Positions 35,285 to 42,538 of a stretch of 44,278 nt of DNA are shown piece after piece. The position numbers and the translations under genes were made by a program. The notes under the pieces are model-generated. The model searched no databases, was not told the origin of the DNA, and saw only the letters and a list, made by a program, of their open reading frames with translations. Origin of the DNA: an uncultured bacterium (GTDB taxonomy: Bacteria; DUMJ01); NCBI GenBank assembly GCA_937958695.1, contig CALGNK010000005.1:1-44278 (forward strand), written 5' to 3'. Positions within the stretch are counted from its first letter, which is position 1; each line of letters starts with the position of its first letter.

Positions 35285-36943
35285 TTACCTTCCTAGAAGC
35301 ATACTAAGTATTTCTAAGTTACTCTTTACCCCTTTCTTAGGTTCCAGCGCTCTATTTAGCTTTTGTTCTATCCCTTCGATGTTTATATAGGTTCCTTCCT
35401 CTTCTAACCATATTGAACTTGGCAGTACAACCTCTGCTTCTTCAATAGCTGGGGTGTAATAGCTAGTCTGTAGGATAACTTTATTTAGATTTTCTGGAAG
35501 TTTTTCTATATAAGTTGCAACTACATAGGCATTCTTCTTATGGTTAATGTTCCCATTAATTCCTAGTTTTTTGGCCCCTAAGTAGTTTGAAGCTGGAGCT
35601 AACCATATAAACTTAGCCTTACCTCTTATGCGTGATAGACTATTAACTATAGTTTCGTCCGTATAACTGTATATGATCACAGGATTGTTTCCTGTAAGTG
35701 CATCCCCTATAGCCTTATCTATGTCTTTCATCTGATATACTAATTTGGCATATTTACTTAGGCTGTTAGGGTTATCGTCAACTATTGTAAGCTCACTACT
35801 ATTAAATATTGCTCTCTTTACATATGAACCTACAACACCAAATTTCTTATCTAGATCTACTCCTACTACAACAATCTTATCAGACTCTAATATATCGCTT
35901 AACTTACCGAAATTATCTATAGGATTATAGGTATTTTCTAGTAATCCTACGTTATCTTCTAGAAGGTCTTTAAATTTGTCAAGAACCTCTAGTGGTAAAG
36001 ATGCTGATATATAACCGACTGTCTCTTTTTCGTTAAGTATAGCTTTTACCCTATCAATTGCCTCTTCCCAAGTTACTGGCTCCAATCTACCATCTTTTCT
36101 TACCATAGGTTGAGTGATTCTCTTCTTATCATCACTTAGTGGTTCATATCTACCTAATCTACATAAGACCCCTTTATTTATAGAATTCTCCCAGTCTCCT
36201 AAAATCTGGACAACATTATTAGCCTTTTTATATACTTCTATCCCACAGCCAACACTGCAGTTTGCACATATGGTTTTTACTAGCTCGCTTTCTCTCCTAG
36301 TACCGAGGTAAGCTCCCTTCTTATCAGTTAAAGCTCCAGTAGGACAGACTTGTACACAGAGCCCACAAGAAACACAAGAAGATTCACCAAGATACACATT
36401 TAGATCTGCAGTGAGCATAGAATCTATTCCTCTTTGGCTTATACCAAGGACATTATGTCCTGCTATTTCTGAACAAGCCCTAACACATCTTCTACATAGG
36501 ATACATCTATTATGATCTAAAAGTATTTCTTCATGGGTTGTATCCACAGGGAACTTTGTCATATAGGTTGGAAGTTCAAAGTGATCCATCCCTAAAGAAT
36601 ATCCTAGATCTTGAAGCTCACAGTTACTATTCATTTCACAGTACATACAGTAGTGATTTCTCTCGGCAAATATTAAGTTTAATACAAATTTCCTTGCCTT
36701 CTTTATTGTTTCAGAATCAGTTTGTACCTCTAGCCCTTCAGATAAAGGTAAGGTACAAGATGCCTGTAATACTCCGGGTCTTGTCTCTACCACGCACATT
36801 CTACATGCCCCTATAGAGGGCAATTTGGGATGATAACATAGTACAGGGACATCTATACCGATCTCCTTTAATACTTCTAGGACCGTCTTCCCCTCTTCTA
36901 CTTGAACTGTTTGTCCATTTACTTTGATATTTACTAAAGCCAT
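35285..36943 (-). CDS. HoxU/NuoG-like Fe-S subunit with a molybdopterin-type C-terminal domain
   Basis: 552 residues, more than twice a classical HoxU (about 240). Ligands visible: [2Fe-2S] C36, C47, C50, C63; NuoG-type cluster H97, C99, C102, C108; two ferredoxin clusters C147/150/153/157 and C190/193/196/200; and a molybdopterin-family [4Fe-4S] motif C226, C229, C233, C261. Residues about 270-552 resemble the NuoG/formate dehydrogenase molybdopterin fold, probably without cofactor. It would wire HoxYH to a flavin subunit or a ferredoxin, but no HoxF, HoxE or NuoEF gene is present here. It is the first gene of the hydrogenase unit, and GGAGG lies 7 nt before its ATG. Confidence 0.88.
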   Translation of the reverse strand: MALVNIKVNGQTVQVEEGKTVLEVLKEIGIDVPVLCYHPKLPSIGACRMCVVETRPGVLQASCTLPLSEGLEVQTDSETIKKARKFVLNLIFAERNHYCMYCEMNSNCELQDLGYSLGMDHFELPTYMTKFPVDTTHEEILLDHNRCILCRRCVRACSEIAGHNVLGISQRGIDSMLTADLNVYLGESSCVSCGLCVQVCPTGALTDKKGAYLGTRRESELVKTICANCSVGCGIEVYKKANNVVQILGDWENSINKGVLCRLGRYEPLSDDKKRITQPMVRKDGRLEPVTWEEAIDRVKAILNEKETVGYISASLPLEVLDKFKDLLEDNVGLLENTYNPIDNFGKLSDILESDKIVVVGVDLDKKFGVVGSYVKRAIFNSSELTIVDDNPNSLSKYAKLVYQMKDIDKAIGDALTGNNPVIIYSYTDETIVNSLSRIRGKAKFIWLAPASNYLGAKKLGINGNINHKKNAYVVATYIEKLPENLNKVILQTSYYTPAIEEAEVVLPSSIWLEEEGTYINIEGIEQKLNRALEPKKGVKSNLEILSMLLGR

Positions 36944-36981
36944 CTAAGACCTCCTAATTAATCTAAGAGATTACCTAAAAT

Positions 36982-37010
36982 ATTTTAAACGTAAATTCTG
37001 TTCAAGTCAA
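36982..37010 (-). promoter_or_regulatory. Promoter of the hydrogenase operon
   Basis: On the minus strand TTGACT (37010-37005), 17 nt and TAAAAT (36987-36982). It lies over the end of the cof gene and would start transcription about 30 nt before the HoxU/NuoG-like gene. Confidence 0.6.
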
Positions 37011-37809
37011 GGTTTCTCATAAACAATAATTCTATAGCGTAAGCCACTCCATCTTCGGTATTTGATAGGGTAACAAAATCTGCATGGCTTTTTACCTTCT
37101 CATCAGCATTCTCCATAGCAACTCCTATACCAGCCCATTCTAGCATTGGTATATCATTATGACTATCTCCTATGGCCATAACCTCTTCCCTTTTTATGTT
37201 GAATCTATCTGCAATCCACTTCAATGCGGAAGCCTTTGTGGCATTCTTATTTACGATCTCTAAGAACTGAGGGAGAGATGTCAAAGCTATCAATTCATCA
37301 TCTAGATTAGAAAATTTTTCTTCCAGTTTAGATATAATCTCTGGATCGTCTACAAACATAAGTTTAAGAGGATCATTTACTACTATCTCTTCTAAGTCTT
37401 TTACTACTTGTAACTCTACCTCATTGAGTTGTGCATCTAGGATTGAATACTGATTTGGTTTTTCCGTATAGAATGTAAATTGATCCATATAGACATTTAG
37501 CGCTAGATTGTGCTTTCTAGAGTATCTTATTACCCTTAGAGCCTTATCTTTTGGAATCCTTAACTCATAGAGGACATTGTCAGTCCTATGATCTATTATC
37601 ATCGCTCCTTGATATATCACACAAGGACCAGAAAGCCCTAATTCAAGAGCGTATCTCTTGCAGGTTGGATATAATCGACCTGTAACTAGAGAGACCATGA
37701 TCCCCTTATCCTCTACACACCTCAATATCTCCCTAACCCTAGGAGTTATCCTTTTATCTGGGGTTATTAGAGTACCATCTATATCTATAGCTATAAGTTT
37801 TATTCCCAT
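36985..37809 (-). CDS. Cof-type HAD-IIB phosphatase
   Basis: About 274 residues. HAD phosphatase with motif I LIAIDIDGTLITPD, motif II VSLVTGR, motif III Lys in NATKASALKW and motif IV AIGDSHNDIPMLEWAG, plus a C2-type cap (residues about 85-190). Typical substrates are sugar phosphates or phosphorylated cofactors such as FMN and pyridoxal phosphate; the actual one is unknown. A GTG at 37854 gives a 15-residue extension, but that region contains a good promoter whose start point would fall at about 37811, so ATG 37809 on a leaderless mRNA is preferred. Confidence 0.88.
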   Translation of the reverse strand: MGIKLIAIDIDGTLITPDKRITPRVREILRCVEDKGIMVSLVTGRLYPTCKRYALELGLSGPCVIYQGAMIIDHRTDNVLYELRIPKDKALRVIRYSRKHNLALNVYMDQFTFYTEKPNQYSILDAQLNEVELQVVKDLEEIVVNDPLKLMFVDDPEIISKLEEKFSNLDDELIALTSLPQFLEIVNKNATKASALKWIADRFNIKREEVMAIGDSHNDIPMLEWAGIGVAMENADEKVKSHADFVTLSNTEDGVAYAIELLFMRNLDLNRIYV

Positions 37810-37817
37810 AGATATTG

Positions 37818-37846
37818 ATTTTACCTTATTAACGTTCCCTTGACAA
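37818..37846 (-). promoter_or_regulatory. Leftward promoter of the Cof phosphatase
   Basis: On the minus strand TTGTCA (37846-37841), 17 nt, TAAAAT (37823-37818). The -10 ends 9 nt before the ATG at 37809, so the transcript would begin at or within 1-2 nt of the start codon. The -35 overlaps the -35 of the rightward promoter. Confidence 0.65.
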
Positions 37847-37869
37847 GTAAGCACAAATAGTACTATACT
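37840..37869 (+). promoter_or_regulatory. Rightward promoter of the MIP18-ABC operon
   Basis: Consensus TTGACA (37840-37845), 18 nt, TATACT (37864-37869), about 37 nt before the ATG at 37907. Confidence 0.75.
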
Positions 37870-37906
37870 GATAGAGAGTTTTATATATTAAGGAGGAATA
37901 TTTGCG

Positions 37907-38161
37907 ATGCTAGATAAGGATAAGATTATAGATGCTTTAAGGGATGTATATGATCCGGAGCTAGGCATAAGTATTGTAGATCTAGGTCTAATAAAAGAAA
38001 TAAAGATAGATAATAATGATGTTACTATAGATATGACGTTTACTATCCCTGGTTGTCCACTCAGGGACTATATGCTCTCCCAAGTAAAAGAGACAGTAGA
38101 ATCTATAGAGGGGGTTAGTTCTGTAACTGTAAATATCTTAGACGATGTATGGAACTGGTGA
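37907..38161 (+). CDS. MIP18/DUF59 Fe-S assembly-type protein
   Basis: 84 residues. The signature LRDVYDPELGISIVDLGLIK, the central IDMTFTIPGCPLRDY with a conserved Cys, and a short C-terminal strand match the MIP18 (SufT/PaaD-like) family, which helps mature Fe-S proteins. A good AAGGAGG site precedes the ATG. It overlaps the following ABC ATPase gene by 17 nt, an unusual partner, so co-expression may be incidental. Confidence 0.9.
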   Translation: MLDKDKIIDALRDVYDPELGISIVDLGLIKEIKIDNNDVTIDMTFTIPGCPLRDYMLSQVKETVESIEGVSSVTVNILDDVWNW

Positions 38162-39089
38162 ACCTGTAATACAAACCTTTGGGCTTACAAAGAATTTTAA
38201 AGGTAAATTAGCGGTTGAGAACCTTTCCCTAACCGTATATAGAGGAGACATATATGCCTTTCTTGGACAGAATGGGGCAGGAAAGAGCACTACAATAAAA
38301 ATGCTTCTAGGTTTGCTCTATCCTACCCAAGGATATGCTAAGGTTTTATATGCAAAAGTTCCAGGAGAATTAAGTAAGGTGCTTCCTAAAATAGGTGTGG
38401 TTACTGAGTCTCCAGCCTTTTATCCATATCTTACTGGCGAAGAAAATCTAAGAATCTATGCCAAGTTACTTGGTATAAGAAGTGAAAAGAAGATTAGAGA
38501 TGTCCTTAGTAAAGTAAATCTTTTAGGTGTTAAACAGAAGTTTTCAGAGTATTCACAGGGCATGAAGCAAAGATTGGCTTTGGCTTTAGCCCTCTTAAAT
38601 GATCCTGAGCTTTTGATATTAGATGAACCTACGAATGGTTTAGATCCTCAAGGTATGTATGAGATAAAAAATATGATAAAAGACTTGAATAGAGAAGGTG
38701 TAACTATATTCTTATCTAGCCATCTCCTCTCAGAAGTTCAAGAAATGGCAACTAGGGTAGGGGTTATACACAGAGGTAGACTAATAGCTGAGGGATCAGT
38801 CGATGAATTATTAACCTTTGGAGATAGGCTTACCCTTATGGCAAGCCCAAGGGAATTGGTTTTGAATGTCCTTAAAGAGAATTCTATGGTGAAAGGGTTT
38901 AATGAAGATGGTGATAAGTTTTTGGTTTATGTAGATAAAGAACATATCTCTAGACTAAATAGGGAGTTAGTAAATGCAGGAATAGATGTCTTTGCCCTTA
39001 TCCCTGTTAGGTCTACCTTGGAAGACTTCTTTATAAGTATAACTGGAGAGAATAACTATGCTAGCAATAGAACTCTACAAACTCTTTAA
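38145..39089 (+). CDS. ABC transporter ATP-binding protein
   Basis: 314 residues. Walker A GQNGAGKSTTIKMLLG, Q-loop region VVTESPAFYPYLTGEENL, signature YSQGMKQRLALALAL, Walker B LLILDEPTNGLDPQG and switch His SSHLLSE. The C-terminal extension of about 90 residues, with a DFFI end, is typical of DrrA/CcmA-type exporters and ABC-2 partners. It starts inside the MIP18-like gene and overlaps the permease by 32 nt, so the two form one complex. Substrate unknown; bacitracin-type or antibiotic efflux is only a family possibility. Confidence 0.93.
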   Translation: MYGTGEPVIQTFGLTKNFKGKLAVENLSLTVYRGDIYAFLGQNGAGKSTTIKMLLGLLYPTQGYAKVLYAKVPGELSKVLPKIGVVTESPAFYPYLTGEENLRIYAKLLGIRSEKKIRDVLSKVNLLGVKQKFSEYSQGMKQRLALALALLNDPELLILDEPTNGLDPQGMYEIKNMIKDLNREGVTIFLSSHLLSEVQEMATRVGVIHRGRLIAEGSVDELLTFGDRLTLMASPRELVLNVLKENSMVKGFNEDGDKFLVYVDKEHISRLNRELVNAGIDVFALIPVRSTLEDFFISITGENNYASNRTLQTL

Positions 39090-39861
39090 ACAGAGACAGA
39101 TTTACTATACTTTTTTGGGGACTATTTTTCTTGTAGTTATTCTAATTATAGTAGCTAAATCTGGAGCCAATTTGGAGCTTCAACTCCAAACCGGATCTAC
39201 CATAGACCTTAGACCCTTAATTAATGCATATTTTGTTATGGGATTTACCCTTACTATAGGTATGCCATTTTTATTACCTCTATTTGTATCTTTAAACACC
39301 TCTAATATATTTACTAGAGAATTTGCCGAAGGAACTATAAAGACCTATCTTGTTAGGATAGGTGGTAGAAAGAGAATCTTTATAGCTAAGGTCATAGTTA
39401 ATATAGTAATTACATCCTTACTTTTATTGTTTACAGGTATAATAAGTTTCTCTTTAGGGGCTCTGTTCTTTGGAACTGAAACCAGAACCTTTATCTCTCC
39501 ACTGTTACCAATACCTATCCCATTCTCATGGGAAGATAACTTTTTACCGGCTTACTTCTATAGTTGTGTATGCCTAATTACTGTTGCTAGCCTCTCTGTC
39601 CTTTGGTCTGTGACCTCTAACTCAACAGGGGAGACACTTCTTAAGACTTTATCTACTGTAATACTCCTTAATGTCCTTTCTAACATACAGAGGATAAAAC
39701 CATTTCTCTTTACATCATACCTAGATATTTGGAGCAAGGCTTGGAGTGATCCTATACCTTGGGCTGAACTTAATAGATCATCTTTAATACTGCTTTTACA
39801 TTCCTTAGGATTTATAGTCTTGGCTTATCTATTTTTTGCCAAAAAAGATGTAACTTGCTAA
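39058..39861 (+). CDS. ABC-2 type permease
   Basis: 267 residues with about six membrane helices. TM1 is YTFLGTIFLVVILIIVAK, followed by TFSL-like strongly hydrophobic segments around residues 58-80, 110-135, 168-185 and 235-260. Conserved ABC-2 features include NIFTREFAEGTIKTYLVR in the cytoplasmic coupling region between TM2 and TM3. It pairs with the ATPase encoded upstream (32-nt overlap). Its stop overlaps by 4 nt the end of the convergent phosphoesterase gene. Confidence 0.9.
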   Translation: MLAIELYKLFKQRQIYYTFLGTIFLVVILIIVAKSGANLELQLQTGSTIDLRPLINAYFVMGFTLTIGMPFLLPLFVSLNTSNIFTREFAEGTIKTYLVRIGGRKRIFIAKVIVNIVITSLLLLFTGIISFSLGALFFGTETRTFISPLLPIPIPFSWEDNFLPAYFYSCVCLITVASLSVLWSVTSNSTGETLLKTLSTVILLNVLSNIQRIKPFLFTSYLDIWSKAWSDPIPWAELNRSSLILLLHSLGFIVLAYLFFAKKDVTC

Positions 39862-40526
39862 ATTTCCAATACATAATATCCATAGCAATCTATAACCTTA
39901 GTATCTCCTAAGAATTTTACCCTGGCATTTCTCTTATTTAGATATCCTAGGTGTGTATGTCCATGCAGATGAAATTTGGGTTTGTATCTTAGATCTAATT
40001 CCCTTAATGCTTTAAATCCTCTATGAGCGATATCCTTTGATTCTTCACAAAGAATATCTTCATTTTCTGGACATCTCTTACCTATTCCTGCTGGAGAATT
40101 ACATCTTGCCAAATTTTCTCTGCACATAAGTGGTGGAGCATGGGTTACTAGTATATCAATCCCTTTATTCTTCCATATCTGCGGAAGTGTCTTAATTATC
40201 TTCCATCGCATCTGTTGTTCGGTGTACTGTAGGTCTTTACCACCATAGAACATAGATCCTCCAAAACCTAGAAGTCTTATCCCTTTATAGACTGTAACTC
40301 TACCTTCTATATTCGTACAACCTTCGGGAGGTTTGTCCTCATATATTGTGTCATGATTTCCTCTAACATAAAAAAGTGGGCCTCTTATAACAGTGACCAA
40401 GAATGAGAGAAACTCTGGTGGTAGATCTCCACAGGAGATAGTAAAGTCAATATCTTTCCATCTTTCCTCATCAAAATAATCGTATAGTATTGGCTCTTTA
40501 TAATCGCTTACAACTAGTATCTTCAT
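39858..40526 (-). CDS. Metallophosphoesterase
   Basis: 222 residues, calcineurin-like fold. Motifs: VVSDYKEP (Asp8, with Lys where the DxH His normally lies), SCGDLPPE, VRGNHD, THAPP and LHGHTH. A cysteine-bearing insertion (CRENLARCNSPAGIGKRCPE) sits between the last motifs and could bind a metal or form disulfides in a thermophile. Substrate unknown. It is convergent with the ABC permease. No obvious promoter was identified upstream. Confidence 0.86.
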   Translation of the reverse strand: MKILVVSDYKEPILYDYFDEERWKDIDFTISCGDLPPEFLSFLVTVIRGPLFYVRGNHDTIYEDKPPEGCTNIEGRVTVYKGIRLLGFGGSMFYGGKDLQYTEQQMRWKIIKTLPQIWKNKGIDILVTHAPPLMCRENLARCNSPAGIGKRCPENEDILCEESKDIAHRGFKALRELDLRYKPKFHLHGHTHLGYLNKRNARVKFLGDTKVIDCYGYYVLEI

Positions 40527-40646
40527 AATATAGTGCCTCTAATATTAATTTTATCACCGATACATAGTATTGCATAAGAAAATTTATAGTGGTTTATTTT
40601 AATTAAGACTCAAGGCACAAGTTTTCTGATAAACCTTTTAAAAATA

Positions 40647-40862
40647 CTAAATTAGAGAAAATCCGTATTTCTCAGGATTTTCTAAGAGCATCTTAATCGA
40701 AGTGATGAATTCTTTTAGATCTATAAGCCTAGTTTGGATTATCTCATACATCTCTTCTTCAGTTATCTCTGCATAAAAGTGAACTAATCTATTCCTATAT
40801 CCATCCATTTTAACAAGCTTATCTCTTGCAAGATCCTCTCTATTAAGCGGAATTTCTTTCAT
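40647..40862 (-). pseudogene. HEPN (HepT/DUF86) toxin remnant, N-terminal half missing
   Basis: 71 residues matching only the C-terminal half of HepT-like RNases. The catalytic RX4HXY motif is intact as RNRLVHFY (R23, H28, Y30), inside DKLVKMDGYRNRLVHFY. Family members are usually 110-140 residues, and the first two helices are absent. The ATG at 40862 overlaps the stop of the upstream nucleotidyltransferase pseudogene, the usual MNT-HEPN arrangement. It may be a decayed toxin or an unusually short one. Confidence 0.7.
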
Positions 40863-41256
40863 ATCCTCTCCAATATTGCTTTGTCTTGCTCTTCTAAAAG
40901 AGGCTTTATGTCGATATATTCTTTTATAACTCTCTCTTTGTAGTTGTACTGAAACTCTTTAGATATCCTATATAATACCTTACCAGTAGTAACAACTTCA
41001 AACCTTAGATTTAATGGGGCTTTATCTAAGAATACTATATCTATCTCATCCTTAGGGTAAATTTTAGAGAAGATACTGTATAGGGAATCAAAAGGATCTA
41101 AATAATCTTTAGTATTTAGGTTTTAGAAGAACAATGCCTATATCTATATCACTGAGCGCTCCATAGGTATTTAGAGTATAAGAGCCGAATAGATAAACTA
41201 AGGCTATATTTAAATCTCTAAGCTTTCTTATAACTTCTCTGTAACTAAATTATCAT
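40859..41256 (-). pseudogene. MNT nucleotidyltransferase (antitoxin) pseudogene, frameshifted
   Basis: The minus strand encodes REVIRKLRDLNIALVYLFGS, continuing YTLNTYGALSDIDIGIVLL, then stops. This holds a perfect GSX10DXD catalytic motif (about 41140-41189). After a +1/-1 shift near 41115-41130 the homology resumes: DSLYSIFSKIYPKDEIDIVF, then LNLRFEVVTTGKVLYRISKE and VIKEYIDIKPLLEEQDKAIL. Upstream of REVIRK the frame is also broken: LVTEKL ends in a stop in another frame and there is no start codon. With at least two lesions it is a relic. In intact systems MNT AMPylates the HEPN toxin tyrosine. Confidence 0.8.
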
Positions 41257-41329
41257 CTCTCTACCCCAAAAGTATATAGAAAGTTTAGGAAAGTGTTTTT
41301 ATCCATCTCTATTTAACAGATATAAAACA

Positions 41330-41530
41330 ATAAGCCGTAGGTCCCTAACGAATCTTTGAAAACCTGCCCCAAAGTCCCTTAAGCGGTTTGCCCATCTACC
41401 TTTAGGCTCCTTACTAACTTCTGGAATGGACTCCAGAATCTTAGCAGGTTTCCCTTAGTAGCCTAGGCTACCAACCTAAGTTTCTTTGGGTTTAAGGTCT
41501 TCTAGACCCCTCAGAAACCTACGGCACTTA
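41330..41530. ncRNA. Nested inverted-repeat element, possible structured RNA or IS relic
   Basis: The ends carry GCCGTAGGT (41334-41342) and ACCTACGGC (41517-41525), flanked by ATAA/TTAT. Inside are AAACCTGC (41360-41367)/GCAGGTTT (41444-41451) enclosing hairpin TCTGGA/TCCAGA (41420-41437), a perfect palindrome GTAGCCTAGGCTAC (41458-41471), and hairpin GGTCT/AGACC (41496-41508). Together these form a branched fold of about 195 nt. It is GC-richer than its surroundings. It resembles neither tRNA, RNase P nor SRP RNA as far as I can see. GCCGTAGG-type ends recall IS200/IS605 right ends and TnpB guide RNAs, but no tnpB is present. The strand is unknown. Confidence 0.45.
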
Positions 41531-41669
41531 TATAATACTCCCCATATAAAACACTGTCAATACCCGCTGGGGGTATAAGAGAATGGCTTTAAAAATAATT
41601 AAGACAGGAAAGCTAGTTCTTATATTGTAGGGAATTAAAAAGTGATTACAGACCGATGGGATCGAGCTA
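41531..41669. other. Non-coding spacer, nothing recognised
   Basis: AT-rich sequence between the structured element and the deoR promoter. No credible gene or repeat was seen. The stretch 41263-41329 is likewise empty. Confidence 0.5.
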
Positions 41670-41712
41670 TTGACATTAAAGGTATAAAAAGTATGATATG
41701 TTATTATAACAT
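41670..41712 (+). promoter_or_regulatory. deoR promoter with palindromic operator
   Basis: TTGACA (41670-41675), 16 nt, TATGAT (41692-41697), immediately followed by ATGTTATTATAACAT (41698-41712), a palindrome with 7-bp arms around a single T. Its position over the transcription start fits autorepression by the DeoR-type protein. Confidence 0.65.
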
Positions 41713-41734
41713 TTATATTATATAGATATGAGAT

Positions 41735-42505
41735 ATGAAAGTTTCTTTAAGTAAGATAACACGGAAAGAAAAGATAATAGAGATATTGAAGTATAATAGC
41801 AAGATCTCTAAGAAGGAACTAATTAGAAGACTTAAGGTTTCTCCTATGACTTTAGAAAGAGATATCAAAGAACTTGAAGAAGAAGGTATCATTTATAAAA
41901 TATGGGGAGGAATAGCTCTTAGAGAAGAATTTCCTATACCTCCATTTGAAGAAAGGGAAACACTTAATTTGCAGGAGAAGCAAAGTATTGCAAATGAAGC
42001 AATTAAGCTGATAAGCCCAGGAGAAAGTATTGGCCTTAGTGCGGGAACTACAGTTTATGAATTTGCTAAATTAATACCGTCAAAAAGTAACATTAAAGTT
42101 GTTACATATGCAGTTAATACTGCTAGCCTTTTAATTTCTAAAGGTATAGAAGTTATTATGCCTGGTGGAATATGCAAAGATGGGACTTATGCTTTGGTAG
42201 GAGATATCGCAGTCAATTTCTTTAAAAGTGTACATCTTGATAAATGTTTCATAAGCATAAATGGAATAACCTTGGAAAATGGACTAAGTGAAATAGATAT
42301 TCAAGAGGCGATTCTCCTTTCTGCTATGCTTAAGGTTTCTTCAGAGGTGATAGTACTTGCGGATCATACTAAGTTTGGCAGGCAGAAGTTGACTTTTGTC
42401 TGTGGAATAGAAGATGTAGATACTATTGTTACTGATCGTGAAACCCCCCAATATTATATACAAGCTCTTAGAGAGAAAGGAATAAAGGTATTAATAGGAG
42501 AATAA
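41735..42505 (+). CDS. DeoR-family transcriptional regulator
   Basis: 256 residues. The N-terminal winged helix (residues about 10-60) has KISKKELIRRLKVSPMTLER with KELEEEGIIYKIWGG, the DeoR signature. The C-terminal sugar-phosphate sensor domain has SAGTTVYEFAKLIP (phosphate site), VMPGG-type strand IEVIMPGGICKDG, ISINGITLENGLSEIDIQEA and VLADHTKFGRQKL. Such proteins repress sugar catabolic operons until a phosphorylated intermediate binds. The ribosome-binding site is weak. An aminotransferase gene follows after 33 nt. Confidence 0.93.
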   Translation: MKVSLSKITRKEKIIEILKYNSKISKKELIRRLKVSPMTLERDIKELEEEGIIYKIWGGIALREEFPIPPFEERETLNLQEKQSIANEAIKLISPGESIGLSAGTTVYEFAKLIPSKSNIKVVTYAVNTASLLISKGIEVIMPGGICKDGTYALVGDIAVNFFKSVHLDKCFISINGITLENGLSEIDIQEAILLSAMLKVSSEVIVLADHTKFGRQKLTFVCGIEDVDTIVTDRETPQYYIQALREKGIKVLIGE

Positions 42506-42538
42506 TAAAATTTAGTCTATAAAGGAGGATAAAGAGGT

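Noticed and set aside
41299-41454. 51-codon minus-strand open frame as a gene
   Set aside because: It has no start codon, a stop lies immediately upstream, and the same bases form the inverted repeats. I recognise no family, so it is kept only as a comment on the structured element.
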